Of a DNA stretch of 64,000 nucleotides, positions 8,236 through 16,239 are shown piece after piece. Each line of letters starts with the position of its first letter. Within the stretch, counting starts at the first letter, position 1. The translations under genes and the position numbers were made by a program. The stretch covers positions 168,842-232,841 of the forward strand of contig NZ_JAEPOL010000004.1 in the NCBI RefSeq assembly GCF_017642925.1. Direction: 5' to 3'. The notes under the pieces are model-generated. The model worked only from the letters and a program-made list of their open reading frames with translations. It was not told the DNA's origin and did no database searches. The stretch is from Maricaulis sp. (GTDB taxonomy: Bacteria > Pseudomonadota > Alphaproteobacteria > Caulobacterales > Maricaulaceae).

Positions 8236-11200
8236 ATGTCCATGAAACGTCAGTTGTTGAGCGGTGCGGCTGCGACCGCGCTCGTCATGTCTTCCGCCAT
8301 CTTCAGCCAAGGTGCCCTGGCCCAGGAAACGGCCAGCCAGGGCCCGGTCCAGGCGATGGGTGGGGACATCAATCCTTTTGGTGGCGACATCAACCCGTTC
8401 GGCGGGGACATCAATCCCTTTGGCGGCGACATCAACCCGTTCGGCGGGGACATCAATCCCTTTGGCGGCGACATCAATCCGTTCGGCGGGGACATCAATC
8501 CCTTTGGCGGCGACATCAACCCGTTCGGAGGGGACATCAATCCCTTTGGTGGCGACATCAACCCGTTCCAGGCTGCGCAGAGCCCGTACTACGGTTTCGT
8601 CAGCCCGTTCTGGGGGAATGTGAAGCCCTATTGGGGTGACATCAATCCCTTTGGCGGCGACATCAATCCGTTCGGCGGGGACATCAATCCCTTTGGTGGC
8701 GATATCAACCCCTTCGGCGGGGACATCAATCCGTTCTGGGGTGACCTCTCGACCGTGGGCGGCGACATCAATCCCTTTGGTGGCGACATCAATCCGTTCT
8801 GGGAAACCGCCGGCGGTGTCTGGGGTGTGATGAATCTCGGCTGGGACCAGATCGATCCGGAAACCGGCGACTACCAGCCGATCGCCGACGGTCTCAATCT
8901 GATCTTCGACGAGGCGGAAAACGTCTTCGGCGAGGCCATCCAGAGCGCGACCGGAAAGTCGATGAACGAGGCTTTCCTCAACGCGCTGCTCGACGATTTC
9001 GGCATCGATCCGGCCGATCCGGCCTCTCTGGCGAGCATGGATGCCGCCGACCGGTCCGAGTTCTTCCTGACCTTCTACGACAATCTGATGTCCTATACCG
9101 GTATCGACCATGTCGATCACTGGATGGCCGCAACCAACTGGTACCCGGCGCTGTCGCAGATGTATGGCGGCGGCGATCGCGTCCGCGTCGGCCTGATGGA
9201 TTTCTCCACGCGGTCCGGCGACGGTTATTTCCAGCTCAGCCAGGGCGATTTCGGCTCGCGTGACTTCCATCACGGCGCCGCGGTCCGCAGCCTGATCAAC
9301 GCACCGCTCGACGGCACCGGCGTGATGGGTGTTGCCCAGAATGCCGACCTGATCTCCTTCGACCCGTATGACGACACCCAGACCACCGACTGGGGCACGG
9401 TCGAGCTGGGCATGAGCTATCTCGCCCTGATGCAGACGGACATCGTCAACCTATCGATGGGCGTATCCGGCTGGACGCTGGCGCCGGAGTGGGAGCGTAT
9501 CTTCACGAGCCCCTTCGTGCGCCTGTTCGGCGACGACACGCTCTTCGTGCTGGCCGCCGGCAATGACGGCGCTGCCCAGACGGTCGATGTGGACTGGACC
9601 GGCGTCAACGCCGTCGACAATCTTCTGATTGTCGGTTCCGTCGATCCGGGCGGCCATATCTCCAGCTTCTCCAACCGTCCGGGCGATGCCTGCCTGACGG
9701 TGCGGGGCAGTTGCCAGCCCGGCCATCGCCTGATGGATCGTTTCCTGGTCGCTCCGGGCGAGCTGATCCTGGTCGATGATGGCGATGGCGGTGTGGTCCG
9801 CGTGTCCGGCACGTCCTTCGCCGCACCGCTCGTTTCCGGCGCCGCCGCGCTGGTCAAGGGGCATTGGGGCTGGCTGGAAGGCGCCGACCTTGCCGATGTC
9901 CTGCTGCAATCCGCCACCGATCTGGGCGATGAGGGTGTCGACGCCGTCTACGGCCACGGCCTTCTGAATGTGGCCGGTGCCATGGCGCCCATCGATGCCG
10001 GCGATCTCTATGTCATCGACCGCCGCGGCCGCCAGGTTTCCGCCAGCGACGTGATGATCGATGGCGGCCGCCTGCGTTTCCGCTACGGTTCCAGCGACAC
10101 CGTCGTGCTGTTCGAGAACGTCAACGACACCTTCCGCGACTTCGAGATTTCGGTGGACGCGCTGACGGCGGGCTCCAGCCTGTCCGACAATGTCTCGAGC
10201 ATCTATGCCGAGACCTATATCTACGAGCGCACCACCGGCAGCTCGGGTGCCAGCTTCACCGATGCCGGCATGATGGACCGTCCGGTCCTGCGCCGCGGCA
10301 ATCTGGAAGTCACCGCCTTTGCCGGTGCCACCGATCTGCAGGGCCGCGGCCTGTCGCGCGAGCTGGGCTTCCAGACCGGTCTGCGCTTTGCCGACCGCAG
10401 CACCGGCCGCGACGTCATGCTGGGCGTTGGCGAAGGGGCGCTCGCCCTGACAGGGAATGACGGGTTCGGCCTGTTCTCGGATCATCGTCCGGAAACCGGC
10501 GGCGTAAACCCTGTCCTCGGCTTCGCATCGGGCGGTATCTTCGCCGCCAGCGGTTTCCAGCTCTCCGAACGGACGCGCCTGACGGTCGGTTCAACCATGA
10601 ACCAGGAAGAGCGGACCTACCTCATCCCCGGCACGGGCGAGGAGCGGCCGCTGCATGACGGTCTGGATGCCTATCAGGCGATGGCGCTTAACGTGGCGAT
10701 CGAACACCGTCTGACGGATACGACCACCCTGCATGGTGCCGTGACGCAGCTGCACGAGAGCACCGGCCTTCTGGGGGCCCAGGGCACCGGACCGCTCGAC
10801 TTCTCCGGCGGTGCCGACACCAGCGCCTTCTCGATGGGTGTGGACACCGCGCTTACGCCGCGCCTGCGGCTGAGCGCTTCGACCACGGCCGCCGTGACCC
10901 GTCAGACCGCGTTCGACAGCGGCCTGCTGGACCTTGACGACAATATCGTCTCGACCGCGGCGCAGATGAGCATCCAGTATTCCGGCATCGCCGGTGAGGC
11001 CGACGCCGTCCGCGTCAGCCTGATGCAGCCGCTGCATGTGGAGACGGGTTCCCTGCGTTACACGGCGGCCCGTGTGACCGACCGGGAGACCGGAGCGCTG
11101 GGCTTTGACAGCCAGGTCTGGGAACTGGGCGGCGAGCGTCCGCTCTATACCGAATTCCTGTATTCCACGCCGCTGCCCGGCATCCTGGGCGAAGCCAGCC

Positions 11201-11289
11201 TGTTCGCCCGCCAGCAGGTCGCCGGCAATGCCTTCGACCGGGCCCGGAACGATCTGGCCGCCGGCGCCAGCTTCCGCATGCGTTTCTAG
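8236..11289 (+). CDS. Secreted S8 (subtilisin-like) serine peptidase with GGDINPF repeats, probable autotransporter
   Basis: 1017 residues from the ATG at 8236 (an ATG at 8242 is equally possible). A signal peptide (MSMKRQLLSGAAATALVMSS, then AIFSQGALA) precedes a repeat region: ten perfect GGDINPF heptads (residues 42-111), a degenerate spacer with VSPFWGNVKPY, and a second run (133-188) of five more heptads, a WGDLSTV variant and two further copies. The peptidase domain keeps the family triad: Asp322 (GLMDFSTR), His346 (FHHGAAV), Ser527 (GTSFAAP), with oxyanion Asn443 (AAGND). The Asp motif is divergent from the usual DTG. The last roughly 350 residues look like amphipathic beta-strands and end in FRMRF, as autotransporter barrels do. 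A terminator follows at 11338. The repeat function is unknown. Confidence 0.88.
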   Translation: MSMKRQLLSGAAATALVMSSAIFSQGALAQETASQGPVQAMGGDINPFGGDINPFGGDINPFGGDINPFGGDINPFGGDINPFGGDINPFGGDINPFGGDINPFGGDINPFQAAQSPYYGFVSPFWGNVKPYWGDINPFGGDINPFGGDINPFGGDINPFGGDINPFWGDLSTVGGDINPFGGDINPFWETAGGVWGVMNLGWDQIDPETGDYQPIADGLNLIFDEAENVFGEAIQSATGKSMNEAFLNALLDDFGIDPADPASLASMDAADRSEFFLTFYDNLMSYTGIDHVDHWMAATNWYPALSQMYGGGDRVRVGLMDFSTRSGDGYFQLSQGDFGSRDFHHGAAVRSLINAPLDGTGVMGVAQNADLISFDPYDDTQTTDWGTVELGMSYLALMQTDIVNLSMGVSGWTLAPEWERIFTSPFVRLFGDDTLFVLAAGNDGAAQTVDVDWTGVNAVDNLLIVGSVDPGGHISSFSNRPGDACLTVRGSCQPGHRLMDRFLVAPGELILVDDGDGGVVRVSGTSFAAPLVSGAAALVKGHWGWLEGADLADVLLQSATDLGDEGVDAVYGHGLLNVAGAMAPIDAGDLYVIDRRGRQVSASDVMIDGGRLRFRYGSSDTVVLFENVNDTFRDFEISVDALTAGSSLSDNVSSIYAETYIYERTTGSSGASFTDAGMMDRPVLRRGNLEVTAFAGATDLQGRGLSRELGFQTGLRFADRSTGRDVMLGVGEGALALTGNDGFGLFSDHRPETGGVNPVLGFASGGIFAASGFQLSERTRLTVGSTMNQEERTYLIPGTGEERPLHDGLDAYQAMALNVAIEHRLTDTTTLHGAVTQLHESTGLLGAQGTGPLDFSGGADTSAFSMGVDTALTPRLRLSASTTAAVTRQTAFDSGLLDLDDNIVSTAAQMSIQYSGIAGEADAVRVSLMQPLHVETGSLRYTAARVTDRETGALGFDSQVWELGGERPLYTEFLYSTPLPGILGEASLFARQQVAGNAFDRARNDLAAGASFRMRF
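8359..8568 (+). repeat. 21-bp tandem repeat, 10 copies, coding GGDINPF
   Basis: Exactly 210 bases hold ten in-frame 21-bp units. Two codon versions mostly alternate: GGGGACATCAATCCCTTTGG-type and GGCGACATCAACCCGTTCGG-type, giving a 42-bp higher-order unit. Occasional third-position differences (GGT, GGA) mark single units. The protein is invariant while the DNA is not. Confidence 0.95.
8632..8799 (+). repeat. Second block of 21-bp GGDINPF-coding repeats
   Basis: Eight 21-bp units: WGDINPF, four GGDINPF, WGDLSTV, then two GGDINPF. The preceding unit WGNVKPY (8611-8631) is a decayed copy, so the two blocks probably derive from one array broken by divergence. Confidence 0.9.
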
Positions 11290-11337
11290 AGACGGCCTCC
11301 GCCCACCGGCGGACGTGATTTGCAATACAAATCAAGG

Positions 11338-11363
11338 CCCTTTCGCAATCGCGAAGGGGTTTT
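11338..11363 (+). terminator. Rho-independent terminator of the S8 peptidase
   Basis: CCCTTTCGC (11338-11346), loop AATC, GCGAAGGGG (11351-11359), then TTTT. The stem has nine pairs including one G-U. Confidence 0.8.
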
Positions 11364-11434
11364 GGTTTATATTAACTTGCATGCCCTAACTTCCGGCGTG
11401 GTGGACCTGCCGAGTTGGGGAGGCAAGTGAGTCA

Positions 11435-14035
11435 ATGCAGCGGCTAATCCTGGCGATGGCGGGCGTGTGTCTGCTGCTCGGGGCAGTGTGCGGACCTGCG
11501 TTCGGTCATATCCGCACGGACGATGTGCCGCCGGCAAACAGCTATCGTCAGGCCGTTGAATCGGCCCAGGCGGTCATGATGGCCTCGCCGCAGGAAGCGC
11601 TCGAACGCGCCCGCACGGCCGAAGCCTTGATCCCCACCATCACCGATTTCACCGATCCGGCGACGGCCCAGGCAACGGTCTGGTGGCTCCAGGCCGAAGC
11701 CCTTCTGCGCCTGGCCCGGTTCGAGGACGCCCTGCCCGTCGCCGAACGCGCGCTCGAGGCGCTGGGCCAGAACCCGCCCAGCAGCAAACTTCACGCGGAT
11801 ATCCTCACCGCGCTCGGCCGCATCAACAAGATGCTGGGCGGCCATGGCGAGGCGCTGGAAAACTACCAGAATGCCTATGACATCTACCGCGATATCGGCG
11901 AGCCGCGCAGCGAATCCATCACCCTGCAGGGCATTGCCTCGCTCTATACCGATGCGCGCCAGTACGAGCGCGCGGTCGAGTATTTCCGTCACGCCCTGGA
12001 ACGCTATCAGGACCCGGCGCTCGGCCTGTCGGCCAACAATAATATCGCCAATGCGCTGACCCAGCTGGAACGTTACGACGAGGCGGAACTGGCCTTCGAA
12101 GCGGCGCTGACCCTCGCGCGCGACATGGAGAGCGCGTCGCTGGAGGCCCGCATCCTCGAAAACCTGGCGATCATGCAGACCGAGGCCGGGCATTATGACG
12201 ATGCCACCGCCAGTATCGACCTGGCCTTCGAACGTGTCAGCGACATGCCGGATCTGGAGTGGACACGCTTCTTCTGGGGCGTGCGTTCCGAGATCGCCTA
12301 TGCGCGCGGCGACATCTCGACCGCGATCGACCACATGGAACGCGTGTTCGAAGGACGCGACCTGACCACGACCACGCAGGCCTACATCACCTATCACGAG
12401 ATGGCGGCCCAGCTGTATGAGTCCGAAGGCGACTGGCGTCAGGCGATGGCGCATCTGCGCGCTTTCAAGCGCCTCGATGACGACCGCGCGGAATTCGCCG
12501 CCTCCGCCAATACGGCCCTGATCAATGCGCAGTTCGACTTCGCCATCCAGGAAATGGAAATCGACCGGCTGCGGATCGAAGGCCTGCAGCGCGAGCTCGC
12601 CCTGCAGAGCTCGCGGGCCAGCCAGCGCGTGATCGTCGCGACCGCGGCACTGGCCCTGGTGCTGATGCTGCTGATCGTCGCCGTTGTACGCCAGCGCTCG
12701 GCCAAGGAGCGCGCCCGCATCCTGGCCCGCACGCTGTACGAGGATTCCCAGACCGGCCTGCCGTCGCGCGCCGCGCTCGAGCGCAGCCTGGAAGAGCGGG
12801 CCGTGCGTTCGGACGTGCCGCCGAATGTCATCGCCCTGCAGCTCAATCGCCGCAAGCATCTGGAGAGCGTGCTGGGCTTTGGCAAATTCGCCGAGATCCA
12901 GGCCCGCATGGCCGCCCGCCTGCGCGAGATCGAACCGGTCGACACGGTCTACAGCATCTCGCCCGGCATGCTGGGCATTCTGGCGACCTGCCGTACGGCC
13001 GACGACGCACTGGCGCTGGCCCGTGCCTGTGTGGAACGGCTGGCCGAGCCCGTCCGGATTGCAGACCTGGATATCGATGTCTCCGTCCGCGGCGGTGTCG
13101 GGATCGGCGACGATCCGGAATTGTGCATCCGCCACGCCACGATCGCCGTGCACCAGGCGCAGCAGCATCGCGAGGCCGCAGCCCTGTTCGACGCCGGCCA
13201 GTACGGCGATCCGTCGCGCAATCTCACCCTGATGACCCGCATGCTCCAGGCGACCCGGTCGGGCGATATGAGCATGCACTACCAGCCCAAGCTCAACCTG
13301 CGCACCGGCCGCTACCAGTCCGCCGAAGCGCTGTGCCGCTGGTTCGATCCGCAGCAGGGCTTCATTCCGCCGGCGGCCTTTATCCACCAGGCCGAGGAGA
13401 TGGGGCATATCCGCGCGCTCACCGAATGGGCCATCCAGCGGGTGATCGACGACCAGCGCCGCTTTGCCGAAGCCGGTCACGATATCTGCATTGCGACCAA
13501 TATTTCCGGCGCGCTCGTCTGCGATACCGACTTCGTCAATATCGCCCTCGACCTGATCAGGACCGCCGCCGGCCGGATCACGTTCGAGATCACGGAAACC
13601 GCCGTGATGGACGATCCGGAACTGGCCATCGCCAACCTCAATCGCATCAACGAGGCGGGCGTGCGGCTGTCGATCGACGATTATGGTTCGGGCCTGTCCT
13701 CGCTGGCCTATCTGCGCACACTGCCGGCGCGCGAGCTGAAGCTCGACCGGGCCTTCGTGCAGCATGTGGCGACCTCTGAACGCGACCGCATGGTGGTGAA
13801 GTCCACCGTCGACCTCGCGCACAATCTGGGTCTCGACCTCGTCGCCGAAGGTGTCGAAGACGAAGCCGGCCTGGCGATCGTGAAACTGCTGGGCTGCGAC
13901 TGGGCGCAGGGCTTCGGCCTGTCCAAGCCGCTGCCGGTGCCGGAACTGGTGGCCTTCCTCGACGCGGCCAAGGCGGCGGGAGCCGTCAACCTGCCGGCCC
14001 CCACCTTCACCCCGCGCCAGATCGGCACGCGTTAG
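11435..14035 (+). CDS. TPR-transmembrane-degenerate GGDEF-EAL protein, c-di-GMP phosphodiesterase
   Basis: 866 residues. A signal-like N-terminus (MQRLILAMAGVCLLLGAVCG) is followed by about 350 residues of TPR-type helical repeats predicted outside the inner membrane, a transmembrane helix (about 398-418, VATAALALVLMLLIVAVV) and cytoplasmic domains. The GGDEF domain begins QTGLPSR but has SPGMLGIL where GGDEF belongs, so it is unlikely to make c-di-GMP. The EAL domain keeps EAL (631-633), NIS, EITETAV, DDYGSG (748-753), KLDRAF, EGVED and QGF, the metal and substrate residues of active phosphodiesterases. A periplasmic peptide- or protein-sensing role for the TPRs is inference. A GGGGAGG lies 12 bases before the ATG. 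Its stop directly abuts that of the convergent peptidase gene. Confidence 0.9.
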   Translation: MQRLILAMAGVCLLLGAVCGPAFGHIRTDDVPPANSYRQAVESAQAVMMASPQEALERARTAEALIPTITDFTDPATAQATVWWLQAEALLRLARFEDALPVAERALEALGQNPPSSKLHADILTALGRINKMLGGHGEALENYQNAYDIYRDIGEPRSESITLQGIASLYTDARQYERAVEYFRHALERYQDPALGLSANNNIANALTQLERYDEAELAFEAALTLARDMESASLEARILENLAIMQTEAGHYDDATASIDLAFERVSDMPDLEWTRFFWGVRSEIAYARGDISTAIDHMERVFEGRDLTTTTQAYITYHEMAAQLYESEGDWRQAMAHLRAFKRLDDDRAEFAASANTALINAQFDFAIQEMEIDRLRIEGLQRELALQSSRASQRVIVATAALALVLMLLIVAVVRQRSAKERARILARTLYEDSQTGLPSRAALERSLEERAVRSDVPPNVIALQLNRRKHLESVLGFGKFAEIQARMAARLREIEPVDTVYSISPGMLGILATCRTADDALALARACVERLAEPVRIADLDIDVSVRGGVGIGDDPELCIRHATIAVHQAQQHREAAALFDAGQYGDPSRNLTLMTRMLQATRSGDMSMHYQPKLNLRTGRYQSAEALCRWFDPQQGFIPPAAFIHQAEEMGHIRALTEWAIQRVIDDQRRFAEAGHDICIATNISGALVCDTDFVNIALDLIRTAAGRITFEITETAVMDDPELAIANLNRINEAGVRLSIDDYGSGLSSLAYLRTLPARELKLDRAFVQHVATSERDRMVVKSTVDLAHNLGLDLVAEGVEDEAGLAIVKLLGCDWAQGFGLSKPLPVPELVAFLDAAKAAGAVNLPAPTFTPRQIGTR

Positions 14036-16120
14036 TTACGCACCGTCGTCCTCGTCATCGGGATCGACCGGTAGGGGCTGCCACTCATAGGCCTCGCGTC
14101 CCAGATGCCGGGCATACCAGTCCAGTTCGGCATTGATGCGGAACAGGCGGTGCGACAGGTCCGAGAAGGAATGCCCCTCGCCCGGCGCCAGGTAGAGCCG
14201 CGTCTCGACACCCAGATTGCGCAGCGCCTGGTAGAGCATGATCGATTGTGACGGGTGCACCCGTTCGTCATCCTCACCGGCAAAGATCAGGGTCGGTGTG
14301 GTGACGCGGTAGAGATCCCGCAACAGGGATTGCGGCTGGAACACGGTTTCCAGCGCCCCCTCGGCCCAGGCATCGGCTCCGAACAGCAGACGGCGCGCCT
14401 GGCGGGTATCGCTGGTGAGGTGGTGCACCGCCCAGTCGACAGCCCCGGCCCCGGACGAGGCTGCACGGAAACGGTCGGTCGTGGTGATCAGCCGGTTGGT
14501 CATGTGACCGCCGGCGCTCCAGCCCGACATGATCAGCTGATCCGGATCGGCACGCCCCGTCTCGACGAGATAATCGACCCCGCTCATCACATCGCGGTCG
14601 GCATGGGCGAAATAGGTGCCGTGCATGGCCTGCATGAAGGCATCGCCATAGCCGGTGCCGCCGCGATAATTCACCCACAGCACGCCATAGCCCTGCCCCG
14701 TCATGACCGGCACATAGCGGCCCCATTTCCACATGCCGAACTCGTCGGCCGAACGCGGCCCGCCATGGGCCTGCACCACCAGCGGCGGCGGACCGTCGCC
14801 GGTATGGACCAGCGGCGGGAAGTAGAAACCCTCGATCACCTGGCCGTCATGACTGTTCCAGCGGATCAGCTGCTGCTCGGGCAGGTGATAGGGCGCGACG
14901 ATGGCCGCGCCGATCGTCGTCAGGCGGGTTTCCGCACCGTCGGCCGTGATCCGCCAGAGATCGCCATTCGTCGCCGGCGTTTCGAACAGGGCGACGGCAT
15001 TGCCCGCCGCATCCAGCGACCAGTCGGCCAGGTGCCGGTCGTGCAGCGACAGCGCCGTCACCTCGCCGCTTTCCGCATCGATCCGCACCAGGCCGGAGCG
15101 CACACCGGCCTGCACCGCCATGACCAGGGTCTCGCCATCGGGCAGCCAGGCCATGCCGTCGACTTCGAAATCGAACCCCTCGGTCAGGATCCGGCTCTCA
15201 TTGGTCTCCAGATCGATGACGACGAGATTGTTCTGCACATAGTCGAGCCCGGCGCCGCTGACGCGGGCCTTGTAGGCAATCCGCCGGCCATCGGGCGACA
15301 GGCGGGCATTGCTTTCCATCCAGTTGTTGGCGGTGATGCGGCGGAACTGGCCGCCCGGTTCGGGCGTCTCGCTGATCCAGAGTTCGCTGTCATAGGCGGA
15401 GTCCAGATCGGCGGCCGGCGCGATGCGGATCAGCACGGCACCGCTGGCGGCGACATCATAGCTGCGCACCGACCAGTCGCCCTGCGTCATGCGCTGGCGC
15501 GCACCGCTGTCCACATCGACCCGCCAGAGATGACGGTGACGCGTGGTCTCGAAATAGGGCTCGATCAGCTCGACCCGGTCACGCCGGTCGCGCTGCTCGT
15601 CGCTGAGATCGTCGGTCGCCAGGTAGTAGATGAACTGCCCGTCCGGCGACCAGGACATGCTCTGCACAGCGGTGGGGTGGCGGGTCAGCCGGCGCAGATC
15701 GCTGCCATCGGCATTGGCCAGGAAGACCTCGTCTTCCTTGCGCCCCTCCGGCGGCTGGTCCGCCGCCAGCATCCGGCCATCGGGCGAGAAGGCCACCGTA
15801 TCCGCTTCGTCGAAGCCGGACAGATAGCTCAGCTGGCCGGAGGCGATATCGAGAACCCAGTAACGGTCGGCGCGTTCGTCCTCGGCCCAGTCGGCATGGG
15901 TCATTGTGACAATGGCGCGCTGACCGTCATCGGCCAGCGAGACTTCGCTGATATGGCGAAGCGCCACCATCTCGACCGGTGTCATATACCGGTCGGCCGC
16001 CGGGATTTCCGGCCGGGCTGCGAGCGTTGCAGGCAGCGGGTCTTCGGCGAAGGCCGGGTGCAGGGATGCGCTCGCAGCCAGCATCGCGGCCACGGCGGAA
16101 AAAGCAAAATGACGGAACAT
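14036..16120 (-). CDS. Exported S9-family prolyl oligopeptidase-type peptidase
   Basis: 694 residues with a signal peptide ending HPAFA-EDP, an N-terminal beta-propeller with WD40-like SPDG repeats (VAFSPDGRM, SWSPDGQF, ARLSPDGRR) and a C-terminal alpha/beta hydrolase. Catalytic residues are Ser535 in GWSAGG, Asp618 in GEDDERV and His650 in GEGHSF; AHGGPRS is the usual oxyanion-side motif. S9 enzymes cleave short peptides, and some, the lasso-peptide isopeptidases, open lasso peptides. It is the last gene of the presumed sigma/FecR/TBDR operon, so a role in digesting what the two receptors import is likely by context. A GAGG lies six bases before the ATG. A strong hairpin separates it from the upstream TBDR gene. 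Confidence 0.92.
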   Translation of the reverse strand: MFRHFAFSAVAAMLAASASLHPAFAEDPLPATLAARPEIPAADRYMTPVEMVALRHISEVSLADDGQRAIVTMTHADWAEDERADRYWVLDIASGQLSYLSGFDEADTVAFSPDGRMLAADQPPEGRKEDEVFLANADGSDLRRLTRHPTAVQSMSWSPDGQFIYYLATDDLSDEQRDRRDRVELIEPYFETTRHRHLWRVDVDSGARQRMTQGDWSVRSYDVAASGAVLIRIAPAADLDSAYDSELWISETPEPGGQFRRITANNWMESNARLSPDGRRIAYKARVSGAGLDYVQNNLVVIDLETNESRILTEGFDFEVDGMAWLPDGETLVMAVQAGVRSGLVRIDAESGEVTALSLHDRHLADWSLDAAGNAVALFETPATNGDLWRITADGAETRLTTIGAAIVAPYHLPEQQLIRWNSHDGQVIEGFYFPPLVHTGDGPPPLVVQAHGGPRSADEFGMWKWGRYVPVMTGQGYGVLWVNYRGGTGYGDAFMQAMHGTYFAHADRDVMSGVDYLVETGRADPDQLIMSGWSAGGHMTNRLITTTDRFRAASSGAGAVDWAVHHLTSDTRQARRLLFGADAWAEGALETVFQPQSLLRDLYRVTTPTLIFAGEDDERVHPSQSIMLYQALRNLGVETRLYLAPGEGHSFSDLSHRLFRINAELDWYARHLGREAYEWQPLPVDPDDEDDGA

Positions 16121-16174
16121 GGTATCCTCGCGACGCCTTGCCGGCGCCGTCCAGTCAAAGCGTTGGAAGAGTGC

Positions 16175-16215
16175 CCGGCACCCGGCCCTGCCATAAAGAC
16201 AGGACAGGGTGCCGG
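16175..16215 (-). other. Intercistronic hairpin between TBDR and S9 peptidase genes
   Basis: CCGGCACCC (16175-16183) pairs perfectly with GGGTGCCGG (16207-16215), and an inner CCTG/CAGG stem lies within the loop. No T-run follows on the minus strand, so partial termination or stabilisation of the upstream receptor mRNA is more likely than full termination. Confidence 0.6.
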
Positions 16216-16239
16216 ACCCAATCGTCTCGGAGGATGAGA

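Noticed and set aside
8359..8799. CRISPR-like periodic repeat
   Set aside because: Units are 21 bp, directly adjacent, in frame and without spacers; this is a coding tandem repeat.
8359..8799. NPF tripeptides as EH-domain ligands (host interaction)
   Set aside because: NPF binding by EH domains is a eukaryotic feature; nothing else here points to a host-directed effector.
8215..9273. Long minus-strand open frame across the GGDINPF repeats
   Set aside because: The 21-bp repeat contains no stop in several frames, so all are open. The product is only the same repeat read backwards, and the plus strand encodes a complete peptidase.
11375..11391. ACTTGCA-N7-ACT upstream of the TPR-EAL gene as a member of the bipartite motif set
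   Set aside because: The second half is ACT, not ACC, and the gene is outside the catabolic island, so a chance match is likely.
12900..13000. Active diguanylate cyclase domain
   Set aside because: The GGDEF position reads SPGML, lacking the catalytic residues.
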